Below are positions 54,786-63,855 of a stretch of 64,000 nucleotides of DNA, piece by piece (positions within the stretch are counted from its first letter, which is position 1; each line of letters begins with the position of its first letter). Location of the stretch: the NCBI RefSeq assembly GCF_001668725.1, contig NZ_LZKL01000012.1:112646-176645 (forward strand), given 5' to 3'. This stretch comes from Mycobacterium sp. E787. GTDB taxonomy: Bacteria; Actinomycetota; Actinomycetes; Mycobacteriales; Mycobacteriaceae. The position numbers were made by a program, and so were the translations under genes. The notes beneath the pieces were generated by a model. It was given only the letters and a program-made list of their open reading frames with translations. It was not told where the DNA came from and searched no databases.

Positions 54786-56054
54786 TCATTCGTCGGGGAC
54801 GTCGAACCTGTCGAAGTAGAAGCCGAAGCGCCCGCGCAGTTCGTCGGGCGAGATGCCGAAGTGCCGCTGCAGGTCGTAGCGGACGCGGCCGTGCTTGCCC
54901 CGCGGGTTGCCCTCCAGGTACTGCTGCAGGCGCCCCCGCACCTTCGGTGTCAGCTCGACGCCGCCGCGCCCATACAGCTGCTCCAGCAGCGGCATCTCGT
55001 TGCCGTTGAGGTGGTGGAAGCTGATGTCGATGCTGCGTTCGGCCGGAACCAGGTCGCGGTCGCGCACGCACGCGCCGAGCAGCCGGTGCACCCGGTCGCT
55101 CCAGTAGTCCAGCAGCCAGCCGGGGTCGATGCTGGTGCGCCGCAACCGATCGGAGTAGGCCATCATCGTGATCGCCGACTGCACCACCGCGACGGGGTCG
55201 CGATGGGTGAAGGCCACCGTGGCGTCGGGGAAGGTCGCCATCAGCGGGCCGAGCTGCTCGCAGTGCTGCGGGCTCTTCAGCACCCAGGTCCGCGGGCCGC
55301 GCAGGAAGGTCAGCGCCTGCAACACCTTCTTCAGGTATGCGTAGTGCCGGGTCTGGTCGAGCTGCAGGTAGTAGTCCCGCCAATCCGGCACGCGCGCATG
55401 CCATTCCAGGACGTAGGCGGCCAGGTCGAGGTCGAGCAGCTCGACCTCCTCCTCGATCGCCTCGGGGAACCGGTCGTGCATGGCGGCCACCACCGGGGCG
55501 CTGACCATGAGCGCGTCGTGCTCGGCCTTGGCCCGCGCATAACGCGGATCGACCCCGAAGATGTCCGGGCCCTCGCCGCGGGCGGGGATCGGTTCCTGGC
55601 TCTCCCAGTAGGGCAACGCACGCCGGCGCGGGTCGGCGGCGATGAGGTTCACCAGATGCGTGGTGCCCGATCGCGGCATCCCGACCACGATGAACGGCCG
55701 CTCTATTTCGATCGACTCGATCTCGGGGTAGCGCCTGATGAGCTCGACCAGCGACAGCCGGTTGCGCAACAGGCGGACCACCCGCTGCCGCAGCGAGCCG
55801 CGGGTGAGCTGGGTCAGGCCCTCGTCGGCCTCGATCGCCGCGACATGCGCCGTCAGCCGCGCACCGAACCCGTCGGTGTCGTCCAGGTCGTCGGCGCCGG
55901 CCTGGACGACCGCTTCGGTCAGCATCCGGTCGATGTCGAGGTCGACGCGCCGCGCCTCGGTGAATTCCAGGACCTGACGCTGGACGTCGGTCAGCCGGGG
56001 CGACGTCAGGTCTTCGAAGTCGATGTCATCCACGTCGCCGACCGCATGACCCAC
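54786..56054 (-). CDS. Sulfotransferase (Stf-like)
   Basis: A 422-residue sulfotransferase with the PAPS 5'-phosphosulfate loop VGMPRSGTTHLVNLIA, a PAPS 3'-phosphate region AFTHRDPVAVVQSAITMM, and typical LKSPQHCEQLGPLMATFPDA. GTG 56054 follows GGAGG. It transfers sulfate to a lipid or small molecule. It is the first gene of the five-gene operon, followed by an alkylsulfatase-like gene, so the operon may manage a sulfated lipid. Confidence 0.9.
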   Translation of the reverse strand: MGHAVGDVDDIDFEDLTSPRLTDVQRQVLEFTEARRVDLDIDRMLTEAVVQAGADDLDDTDGFGARLTAHVAAIEADEGLTQLTRGSLRQRVVRLLRNRLSLVELIRRYPEIESIEIERPFIVVGMPRSGTTHLVNLIAADPRRRALPYWESQEPIPARGEGPDIFGVDPRYARAKAEHDALMVSAPVVAAMHDRFPEAIEEEVELLDLDLAAYVLEWHARVPDWRDYYLQLDQTRHYAYLKKVLQALTFLRGPRTWVLKSPQHCEQLGPLMATFPDATVAFTHRDPVAVVQSAITMMAYSDRLRRTSIDPGWLLDYWSDRVHRLLGACVRDRDLVPAERSIDISFHHLNGNEMPLLEQLYGRGGVELTPKVRGRLQQYLEGNPRGKHGRVRYDLQRHFGISPDELRGRFGFYFDRFDVPDE

Positions 56055-56109
56055 GCGCCCGCCTCCTCGACATCGATTGCGTCGAAGTTACCGCAGCGGG
56101 CCGCGAGTT

Positions 56110-56496
56110 CTACAGGTTAGCCAGGTCGTCGGGAACGTCGACCTTGTGTTCCTGCAGCGCCTCCAGCGGGACCACCTCGAGAGTGCGCTCGTGGGTGGAC
56201 GCCAGCACCACCGGTGCGGCGCACCCGTCGTGGTGGGCCCGCAGCCAGTTCAGCGCGGTCACGCACCAGCGGTCTCCGGGCAGCAGGCCGGGGAACCGGT
56301 GCTCGGGCACCGGCGTCAGCAAGTCGTTACCGATGGAACGCTGGTGTTCCAGGAATTCAGCGGTCATCACCGCGCAGATCGTGTGCCGGCCGAGGTCTTC
56401 CGAACCGGTCGAGCAGCAGCCGTCGCGGTAAAAACCGGTGAGTGGTTCCGTCCCGCACGGTTCCAGCGGACCGCCGAGCACATTGCGATCAGGCAC
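56110..56496 (-). CDS. DUF2237 family protein
   Basis: A 128-residue DUF2237 protein: NVLGGPLEPCGTEPLTGFYR, DGCCSTGSEDLGRHTICAVM, FLEHQRSIGNDLLTPVPEHR, GLLPGDRWCVTALNWLRA. Conserved Cys residues (PCG, GCC, TIC, WCV) may bind metal or form disulfides. GTG 56496 is the natural start; the open frame upstream does not match. Function unknown. It is a single gene divergent from the DUF6941-like gene. Confidence 0.88.
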   Translation of the reverse strand: MPDRNVLGGPLEPCGTEPLTGFYRDGCCSTGSEDLGRHTICAVMTAEFLEHQRSIGNDLLTPVPEHRFPGLLPGDRWCVTALNWLRAHHDGCAAPVVLASTHERTLEVVPLEALQEHKVDVPDDLANL

Positions 56497-56650
56497 GCGA
56501 TCAGTATCGCGCTCCTCGGCACGAAGTTTGAAGAAACTTTCGCTATCCGTTCGAAGAAAGGCACCGGACAGCGGGCGGCCGCGGCGGACACAACCCGCGT
56601 TTCCCATCCTGTACCCAATCCAACCTACGACGCGGTACCTTCGGCAGGTG

Positions 56651-57031
56651 ATGCTTTCGGGTGCTTTCCTGGCGGAAGCGGCCGCGACGGTCGATAACAA
56701 GCTGAACGTGCATGGCGGCGTGCTGTCCAAATATACCGTCGGGCCCGACCGGGTAGCCCGATTTGTCCTCGTGGTGCTGACGCAGGACGACAGCGACGAT
56801 TCGGAGCGGCGCGTACAGGTCGAGATCAAGCCGCCGACGGTTGACGCGACGCAACGCGCGACGTTCGAGGCGCCGGAGGCCTCCGTCGGGGAATTTCCGG
56901 GATTCGCGTTCTTTCCCATCGAAACGCGGCTGCCCATTGACGGCCGCTGGGTGATCGACGTTGTCTGCGGCGAATCGACGGTCTCGTTGCCCCTCATCGT
57001 CGACGAGTGGGCGCCGCCAGTCGGCATCTGA
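56651..57031 (+). CDS. DUF6941-like protein, second copy
   Basis: A 126-residue protein: MLSGAFLAEAAATVDNKLNV, HGGVLSKYTVGPDRVARFVL and FPIETRLPIDGRWVIDVVCG. It has the same beta-rich plan and AxFLAExAxxDxKLNVxGG start as the DUF6941 family and as the gene at 31397-31846. ATG 56651, with an adjacent GTG (56648). It is a single gene divergent from DUF2237. Function unknown. Confidence 0.75.
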   Translation: MLSGAFLAEAAATVDNKLNVHGGVLSKYTVGPDRVARFVLVVLTQDDSDDSERRVQVEIKPPTVDATQRATFEAPEASVGEFPGFAFFPIETRLPIDGRWVIDVVCGESTVSLPLIVDEWAPPVGI

Positions 57032-57231
57032 GCGGACCCGTTTTCACTAGGGGCACAACGCCCTTGGCGCTCCTCGGGATCGCACCCGAAGTGGCGCAAC
57101 GCACTCCCTGACCCAGCGCGTGAACGCCGTTAGGTCACAACAAGATAACAATTCCTGACGCGTCGATAAGCTCCCGGCGACTCGCTGGCCAAATACCGGG
57201 AACATCACCCCGCAAAATTTATCGTCAGTTC

Positions 57232-58392
57232 GTGCACCGTCGAACGGCCCTCAAGCTTCCACTGCTGCTGGCGGCGGGCACGGCGTTGGCCCACGCTCCT
57301 CGCGCCTCCGCGGAACCGGCGCCCCGCTCCTCCGGTGAGGTCATGCGGTGGTCGCCCGACCGCGCCAACCGCTGGTATCAGGCGCAGGGCTGGCTCGTCG
57401 GTGCCAACTACATCCCGTCGAGCGCCATCAACCAGCTCGAGATGTTCCAGCCGGGCACCTACGACCTCCGCCGCATCAACACCGAGCTGGGCTGGGCCAG
57501 GGCATACGGCTTCAACAGCGTGCGGGTCTTTCTGCATGATCAGCTCTGGGCCCAGGACGCCCGCGGCTTCCACAACCGCCTCGCGCAGTTCGTCAGCGTC
57601 GCGGCCAGCCACGGCATCAGGCCGCTGTTCGTCTTCTTCGACTCCTGCTGGGACCCGCTCCCCAAACTGGGTCCGCAACGGGCGCCGAGGCCGGGGGTCC
57701 ACAACTCGGGTTGGGTGCAGAGCCCCGGCGCCGAACGCATCGGCGACCCCGCCTACACCCCCGTACTGCACGACTATGTCACCAGCGTTCTGACCCAATT
57801 CCGCAGTGACAACCGGGTTTTGGGCTGGGACCTGTGGAACGAGCCCGACAATCCCGCCCGGGTGTATCAAAAGGTGGAGCGGAAAGACAAGCTCGAGCGG
57901 GTCGCCGAGCTGCTCCCGCAGGTGTTCCGGTGGGCCCGTTCGGTCGATCCCAGCCAGCCGCTGACCAGTGGCGTGTGGCGCGGTGTCGACCAGGGCGAGC
58001 AAGGGGGCCGGAGCCCGATCAGCGACATCCAACTGAACAACTCCGACGTGATCACCTTCCACTCCTACGCCGAACCCGCCGCCTTCGAGTCCCGGATCGC
58101 CGAGCTCGCGCCGCTGGGGCGGCCGATCATCTGCACCGAGTACATGGCCCGGCCCCAGGGCAGCACCATCGAGACGATCCTGCCCGTCGCCAAACGGCGC
58201 AACGTCGGCGCCTTCAACTGGGGGTTGGTCGCCGGAAAGACTCAGACCTACTTCCCGTGGGACTCGTGGGATCACCCCTACGCGGCGCCCCCGAAGGTGT
58301 GGTTCCACGACCTGCTGCAGCCCGACGGCCGGCCCTTCCGGGACAGCGAGTTCCAGGCGGCCCGGAGCCTGACCAGCGGCCAGCCCACGTGA
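57232..58392 (+). CDS. Exported GH5-like glycoside hydrolase
   Basis: A 386-residue protein with a Tat-type signal (RR in MHRRTALKLPLLLAAGTALA, cleavage near ASA) and a TIM-barrel of the GH5/cellulase type. GWDLWNEPDN carries the acid/base Glu and ICTEYMA the nucleophile Glu; VFFDSCWDP and FHSYAEP line the active site. Mycobacterial relatives (Rv3096-like) have no proven substrate. GTG 57232. It is the last typical high-GC gene before the island at 58.5 kb. Confidence 0.88.
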   Translation: MHRRTALKLPLLLAAGTALAHAPRASAEPAPRSSGEVMRWSPDRANRWYQAQGWLVGANYIPSSAINQLEMFQPGTYDLRRINTELGWARAYGFNSVRVFLHDQLWAQDARGFHNRLAQFVSVAASHGIRPLFVFFDSCWDPLPKLGPQRAPRPGVHNSGWVQSPGAERIGDPAYTPVLHDYVTSVLTQFRSDNRVLGWDLWNEPDNPARVYQKVERKDKLERVAELLPQVFRWARSVDPSQPLTSGVWRGVDQGEQGGRSPISDIQLNNSDVITFHSYAEPAAFESRIAELAPLGRPIICTEYMARPQGSTIETILPVAKRRNVGAFNWGLVAGKTQTYFPWDSWDHPYAAPPKVWFHDLLQPDGRPFRDSEFQAARSLTSGQPT

Positions 58393-58558
58393 AATGCGCC
58401 CTGACTGAACGAAGGCCTAACCGCCGCAGCGAACCCGACGGACATCGAAACCCCATGCAGCAGTGCCGTTACCCAGGTCCCTCGGACCGCCGACAGGCGT
58501 AGATAGCGGCTAGGAACACGCGCACTTTCCACAAAAACCCCGGAGGGAGTCGTCGCAG

Positions 58559-58786
58559 ATGGCGGTCAATATTCGTTGTTCACTATATAGAGCACCCACC
58601 GAATCTCGAATTGGCGGTCAGATAGGGAAACCTGAAAAACCGGTCGGGCGCTTGAAACAACTGCGCGCTTTTTATGCATACCGTGACGCGGCGCGGACTA
58701 CGATAGTTGAGCCGGCGCCGTCGGCTGGAAGCACTGTACAGCTGGAACTCGCTGAACATAACTATTACTTTCGAGCCAGGTCGTAA
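58559..58786 (+). CDS. Small basic protein ahead of the AAA+ gene
   Basis: A 75-residue ORF from ATG 58559, preceded by GGAGGGAG, ending 19 bases before the AAA+ gene. It is basic with KPEKPVGRLKQLRAFYAYRD in the middle and a C-terminal VQLELAEHNYYFRARS. No family was recognised. The clear ribosome site, spacing and lower G+C like its neighbour support a real gene that is co-transcribed with the ATPase; it could be a short regulator or partner. Confidence 0.55.
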   Translation: MAVNIRCSLYRAPTESRIGGQIGKPEKPVGRLKQLRAFYAYRDAARTTIVEPAPSAGSTVQLELAEHNYYFRARS

Positions 58787-58805
58787 TGGAATGCAGGAGA
58801 GTTAA

Positions 58806-61127
58806 ATGGATCTGAGTACGTACATCGAGACCGACTTCGCCAAGCAACGCCAATCGGCGGCCAGGGTCAATAGAGTCATGGAGCAAGCGCATGCAACGCT
58901 AATGGACACTCAAGATAAGACTACTGGCGCCTGGCCGTATGCTCTCAAAAATCGTACCGAGACCAAGCTACCGCGGACGTTCTCTGAAAGCACAGCTGCA
59001 ATGATCCTGCACGCTGTCGCTGCAACTCATGGTGTGATTTCTAACAGCGTATTGACGCCAGCCGTACAGGCTTCTGCAACAACTCCTGTACCACCGGTAG
59101 AGGTCAGACGACTGCTTAACCATGGTTTAACGAAGCTAATAGGGGAGCTCAACAACTCACAATCTGCGAACATACTGACCCGATCGAGGACGTGGGGAGA
59201 TAATGACCCCTTGACGTTAACTTGGACTTATGAGTTGGCCCGCAGCGGGATCCTTCCTTCCGATCAAACAGATAAAATTCGTGACCGCATTTCAGAGCTG
59301 GCTAGGTCCAAAATTGCGGAGATCGCAAAACGTCCAGCAGCGGCATATCTTAGAACGCGACTGGGAACCCAATACTCCGTTGCTCATCCATTCCCCCTGC
59401 TTCGCTATATTCACCTTGCCAAGACTATCGACCGTGATTCTGTATTTGGGTTGCATGTGAGCGAACTGCCAGAAGCTTTACTCGCACAATTTCATACTGA
59501 ACTATCAAACAGCATGATACAGGATGCGGGCTTCGATCCAGCAAGTCTTGTGTTTGCACTGGAAGCGCTATTACTTATCAACACCGATGCCGTTAGCGAA
59601 GCCATGATAGATCGAGTGGTCGATGTCTTGAGCAGCACACCGAGCCTCGGTTCGCACTGGCGGCCTGTGCGGCCTCTAGCGGCTACGTCCCAAGGCCTAA
59701 TCTTGCTACCGCAAAGCGTCGAAGTGGCCAACGCCTACTTGCGAATTTGTGAACTAGCTATGCGGGAGTTCGCTGAGCCGCTATTTTCGAGAAGCGTGAG
59801 CGCATTGCAGGCATATGCGGACTGGATCATGTCCTGCGCAATTTCCATTAAACCTAAATATTCTAATTCGGCACCCGATGTCAAGGCTTCCGTATTCACC
59901 GGCTGGCAGTCGGAACACACCTATACGCGAGACGTGGTGCATCTCTGGGCAACGAGCCAAGTGACCCTCTTTCTCAAGCATTACCATGCAATGCTTGACC
60001 AACATATCGCCAGATCATCGCGAATGGCTGCGGGTCTCGATTTTCAGCCAGTCGCAAAACCACGTACCGAGATAAACTGGGAAGAAAATGAACCAATGTT
60101 AAGCTTGCCAAAGACTAGCGAATTTCGCATATCGGAGCAAGTGCTATCAAGGTTCGTAAACCCTAGAATCGATAAATCGGCGACAAGACTGCCTGAGTTT
60201 TCGATACTGCTTTATGGTCCGCCAGGGACGGGCAAGACGCGGTTTGCAAAACTTATCGCAAAGTCGCTCGGATACGACCTGATCATCGTAACGCCAAGCG
60301 CATTTATCAGAAGCGGCGAATCCGGCGTCGAAGCTCGCGCCAAGGAACTATTCGATGTTCTTCGAGCACAATCTCGCACAGTGATCTTGTTTGACGAAAT
60401 CGATCGCCTACTCTTAGATCGCGACAGCGCGCGGTACGAGACTCAAGCCGACATGTTTCAGTTTATGACCCCAAGCATGCTGGTGAAGCTTAATGATCTA
60501 CGTGAGGAGAAACGCAGCATCTTCATCATTGCGACCAATTATGCTGAGCGTATTGACAATGCGATCAAGCGTCCTGGACGAATCGATCTCCAGATACCGC
60601 TTTTGCCTCCAGACGAACGGCAGCGCAAAGAGTTGATCCGGAAATTTGAAGGAGAATATAGGAAGGAACAGGCACTCAAGAAGCCGGACGGCGCGGCCCA
60701 AAGTACACAAAACGTCCTGGAATTCAATGAGGATCAGGTGGCGCTTCTTGCGCATCTCATGCCCCTATATATCGCGGCAGAGCTCGACCAGGTAGTACGA
60801 TCCGCTCTAGACCTGATTGATGGCGGTCGAGACTTCCGTGACGCGATAGACATCACTCTCAAACAGCAACGGCCCAGTATCAGCCTCGAGAGCTACGAAA
60901 GCCGGTTCTATCTCGACAAGAACCGTGGGCTGCGCCCCGATACCCGCCGAACGCCTTGGCAGGAATTCGCGCTGCTTGCTTATATATGCGCGGAGGTAGA
61001 ATACGAAATCGGTCAAGAATTGAGTTGGGTGCGAGATGTCTTGAACTTACCGATTATGGAGGAACTGGGCCCCGACGTGCTCGCTGTGCTCCAACGTTAT
61101 CGTCAAATAGGTCAGCCCAAAGCCTAA
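58806..61127 (+). CDS. AAA+ ATPase fused to a terpene-cyclase-like helical domain
   Basis: A 773-residue protein. Residues ~20-400 are mainly helical; DTQDKTTGAWPYALKNR (34-50), LGSHWRPVRP (281-290) and GWQSEHTYTRDVVHLWATSQ (366-385) resemble the alpha/alpha-toroid repeats of squalene-cyclase and prenyltransferase-like proteins. Residues ~465-680 are a classical AAA+ module: Walker A GPPGTGKT (471-478), Walker B VILFDEID (526-533), sensor-1 IIATN (574-578) and RPGRID (589-594) with the Arg finger(s). AGGAG lies before ATG 58806. Base composition near half G+C by eye and codon use unlike the host suggest transfer. The likely role is a remodelling or sensing ATPase within the island. Confidence 0.85.
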   Translation: MDLSTYIETDFAKQRQSAARVNRVMEQAHATLMDTQDKTTGAWPYALKNRTETKLPRTFSESTAAMILHAVAATHGVISNSVLTPAVQASATTPVPPVEVRRLLNHGLTKLIGELNNSQSANILTRSRTWGDNDPLTLTWTYELARSGILPSDQTDKIRDRISELARSKIAEIAKRPAAAYLRTRLGTQYSVAHPFPLLRYIHLAKTIDRDSVFGLHVSELPEALLAQFHTELSNSMIQDAGFDPASLVFALEALLLINTDAVSEAMIDRVVDVLSSTPSLGSHWRPVRPLAATSQGLILLPQSVEVANAYLRICELAMREFAEPLFSRSVSALQAYADWIMSCAISIKPKYSNSAPDVKASVFTGWQSEHTYTRDVVHLWATSQVTLFLKHYHAMLDQHIARSSRMAAGLDFQPVAKPRTEINWEENEPMLSLPKTSEFRISEQVLSRFVNPRIDKSATRLPEFSILLYGPPGTGKTRFAKLIAKSLGYDLIIVTPSAFIRSGESGVEARAKELFDVLRAQSRTVILFDEIDRLLLDRDSARYETQADMFQFMTPSMLVKLNDLREEKRSIFIIATNYAERIDNAIKRPGRIDLQIPLLPPDERQRKELIRKFEGEYRKEQALKKPDGAAQSTQNVLEFNEDQVALLAHLMPLYIAAELDQVVRSALDLIDGGRDFRDAIDITLKQQRPSISLESYESRFYLDKNRGLRPDTRRTPWQEFALLAYICAEVEYEIGQELSWVRDVLNLPIMEELGPDVLAVLQRYRQIGQPKA

Positions 61128-61372
61128 ATTCTTACTGCCTAGGGTTCCAACCGAACGACACCCTCTTTGACTTGAGCTTGGACCATGACAATTAGGCTTT
61201 TGACGTATCGGAATCGGAGGCTAACATTTACAATTGCCACTTGAGAAAAAGATTTAGATCCAGCAGAAAATGCTCGACTTCTCAAATGATAAGGCAGCTA
61301 CGCCGCTAAGGAGTCGGCTGCAACCGCAACTGTGGTCAGGCATGTGATTGGCTTGCTGCTACGATTGCCCAC

Positions 61373-62746
61373 CTACGGCGCTGGGCGACGAAGCCGAATT
61401 GGCACCGGTGAACTCGATAGCAGCTCGCCAATGTGAGAGGTCAACCCAAAGTCTCCGACAACCTCGATCCCCTGGTTTCGCGTCGCCGCCGCGGCGATGA
61501 GATCGCGCAACGTTTCGAGGCCGGCTATGGTTTCATAGCTCAACCATGATGTGACCGGTGCGTCGGCGTGCCTACCCACGGGCTTGCTGGATGCGTTAAA
61601 GACGCGATGCATCTGTAAAATCCATACTTGAGAGCCGTCGTGAGCCCACTCGATCCGGATGCCGCCTAATTGTTTTCGCAGATCAGCTGTGACTTTTCGT
61701 ACATCCTCTATTACTTCTTTGGGCAGTTCCTGCGGCGCATCTCGTCCCACCATAAAGCGGTCACCCCGCCCGGAAACACCTTCGACTACATCGAACTCCG
61801 GATTATCGGTCGGCTTGGTTGCGCCGCTATAGAGCGCGTCGACGCCTTCCTGCGATAGCACCGAAGCGAGGATGCGATGTTCGGTGTCCTCGCAATTGAG
61901 CACGTCGAACGGATCCGTCCACCCAAATGTAGTGGTGTATTTCCCGGCGACGGGCTCTTTCGGAGCTGTACGCATCCACCACTCGCCCGTGTGGGTTCGC
62001 GTTCCAAACGAAAATGGGGCAAGGTTACGACCTACGACTGTTGTGTATGGGACGGGATGGCCAAGGGAATCCGCAACAATCAGACCGAAGGCTTTATCGC
62101 CAAGGAAACGGCTAAAATGGTTAGGCCAAGTGATCTCTGACTTTAGTTCACCTGCGACGTAATCCGATGCTTCCCATACGATCGTGTGCTCATAGCGCGT
62201 TCCGCACCGAAACGGGTGTAAGCTGAATTCCAGTCGAGTTCCCAGAAGGTGCCCAAAGTCGACCGGGAAGCCGTACACGTTCTGAAGGACTTCGAATCCG
62301 ACTTCAATAGGTAGCCGCGCTATTCCCGGCTTCTCGACAGCACGTGGCGTGTCTCCAGGTGCGAATTCGACGATGCCGCCAGCAGCGACTCCTGATACAC
62401 CACCGTCATTTATATCGAGTGTCTCGTTTGCGATCGTGTACAGGCCGGCTTTTGCAAGCTTACGGATCAGTGCGGTGGCAGTTTCGACTGAAGAGATCCC
62501 GTAGTGGAATGGGTTACCAGCTGGGCGCGCGGCAGAAAACGAACGAATATTGATCGATCTGCTGGTACTTGCCCGCAACAGGGAGGCGACGGTGTCTTCA
62601 AGTGATCCATCGGAGCAAACTTCATCACGCACTGCGTGATGTCGTAACGTCGGATCACCTGGGCCGAAACTTGCGAACTGCGCGACGTTGTAGTTGCGAG
62701 ACAGCTCAAAGAGGACATCGTCTTTGAGTCTCATCGACGATGTCAT
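61373..62746 (-). CDS. PEP-synthase N-domain-like (PPDK_N) protein
   Basis: A 457-residue protein. The C-terminal region with VEGVSGRGDR (321-330) and IEWAHDGSQVWILQMHR (365-381) matches the nucleotide-binding PEP/pyruvate-binding domain of PEP synthase and pyruvate phosphate dikinase (IEWAxDGxxWxLQxR). TIANETLDINDGGVSGVAAG (104-123) and VEFAPGDTPRAVEKPG precede it. The phosphohistidine and PEP-binding domains of full-length enzymes are missing, so it is not a metabolic PEP synthase. ATG 62746 overlaps the upstream gene's stop (ATGA), with AGGAG before it. It probably binds or phosphorylates a nucleotide in partnership with the NDT-like protein. It converges with the AAA+ gene, 245 bases apart. 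Confidence 0.8.
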   Translation of the reverse strand: MTSSMRLKDDVLFELSRNYNVAQFASFGPGDPTLRHHAVRDEVCSDGSLEDTVASLLRASTSRSINIRSFSAARPAGNPFHYGISSVETATALIRKLAKAGLYTIANETLDINDGGVSGVAAGGIVEFAPGDTPRAVEKPGIARLPIEVGFEVLQNVYGFPVDFGHLLGTRLEFSLHPFRCGTRYEHTIVWEASDYVAGELKSEITWPNHFSRFLGDKAFGLIVADSLGHPVPYTTVVGRNLAPFSFGTRTHTGEWWMRTAPKEPVAGKYTTTFGWTDPFDVLNCEDTEHRILASVLSQEGVDALYSGATKPTDNPEFDVVEGVSGRGDRFMVGRDAPQELPKEVIEDVRKVTADLRKQLGGIRIEWAHDGSQVWILQMHRVFNASSKPVGRHADAPVTSWLSYETIAGLETLRDLIAAAATRNQGIEVVGDFGLTSHIGELLSSSPVPIRLRRPAP

Positions 62747-63411
62747 ACTTCATGCTCCTGCGAAGATGCAGCAGTCGCAACAGCCTGCTCAATCGCTTCA
62801 CGCGCAGTGAGCAGCCCGTTTACCATATGGCCCTGCTTCCGGAGTCGGTTAATCGCACGCCGTGTCAACATGAGGCCAACCTTAGGTTGAAGCGGCGACA
62901 ACTTTTCGTCCAGCACAGCGGCACCGGCATCCAGGGCTGCGGCGAACTCGAAGCAACAGCCGGTGCTGTACTCCCACCCTGCGTTGAAGACGACCGTCCC
63001 GACGTAGTCCGTGATGAGACGAGTCCAGAAGGCATGGAAGTCTGCTTGCGTCCAGTCCGGAACATCCAGCGGAGTCGGATCGACCACGACCTTGTCGAGA
63101 CGCTTCCGTGCCATCGTTACGAGGGCCCGCGCGGAAGCTTTGTTAATCTCAATCACCTCACGGGCATGGTCCCGTTGGAAGTCTGAGCTGTTATCCGGTT
63201 TGTAGCCAGAGGCCTGCAGCCAGTCGTAGTAGAGTTTGCCCGTCGTGATCGGGGTACTCACGTAGGCCACATTGCTTCGCTCGAGGCCGAAACAGCCTGC
63301 AAACGAATCTAGGACATCAGACAGTCGGCCCGTAGCCGCCGCCAGCTCCGCTTCAGCCGCAGTCGACAACTGGTCTACTCCTTCAACGAGTACAGCCACT
63401 ATGCGAGTCAC
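62743..63411 (-). CDS. Nucleoside 2-deoxyribosyltransferase-like (DUF4406-like) protein
   Basis: A 222-residue protein of the deoxyribosyltransferase/TIR-like Rossmann group: NVAYVSTPITTGKLYYDW (47-64) is the N-terminal nucleotide loop and GWEYSTGCCFEFAAALDAGA (145-164) resembles GWExSxGxxxE with a probable catalytic Glu (about 155). Such folds cleave or move N-glycosidic bonds of nucleotides and occur as effectors in conflict systems (family knowledge). GTG 63411. It is coupled to the PPDK_N-like gene by a 4-base overlap. The exact family is an inference. Confidence 0.72.
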   Translation of the reverse strand: MTRIVAVLVEGVDQLSTAAEAELAAATGRLSDVLDSFAGCFGLERSNVAYVSTPITTGKLYYDWLQASGYKPDNSSDFQRDHAREVIEINKASARALVTMARKRLDKVVVDPTPLDVPDWTQADFHAFWTRLITDYVGTVVFNAGWEYSTGCCFEFAAALDAGAAVLDEKLSPLQPKVGLMLTRRAINRLRKQGHMVNGLLTAREAIEQAVATAASSQEHEV

Positions 63412-63855
63412 AGTACCGCGCGAGCGTAGCCAGGGGTCCGCAGCTAACGTGAGAGCGCGTCCGTGTCCAGTTCGCCTCGGAAAGACTCATGATGTCCACC
63501 GAGGCAGACTTGACTTTTCACGTCCGATGCGGGCCGATCTCACCACTTTGAGGAACGTCGTAGCGGACACAGCCAAGCACCGACAGGACGTGTAAGCGTT
63601 GACACGAGCCAGGCCGTAGAGGTCATCGGTGTCGTTTCGCTCGTCTTATTTGCTCTGTTCTGCACCTTCCGGCCTAACCTTTGGGCGCCAGCCGCTGACC
63701 TGCAGCGAACGTGCTGGCGTTCCAAAGATGCTCGGGCCTCGGTTGCGCAGGGAGACCGGATACCTACGCCTATCTTCGACGAAGATCCAGGGGCCGAGAC
63801 AGGCAGGTTGCAACAGCAACTATTTGCGTGAGGGTTCGCAAATGCGCTCATAGTA

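Noticed and set aside
53536..55404. 622-codon frame extending upstream of the MBL gene
   Set aside because: The first ~210 codons lie antisense-free but out of frame within the sulfotransferase gene and have no domain; the real start is ATG 54771 (or 54789).
63540..63851. 103-codon minus-strand frame between the island and the IS-like repeats
   Set aside because: No homology, no good ribosome site, and an amino-acid composition typical of random frames.
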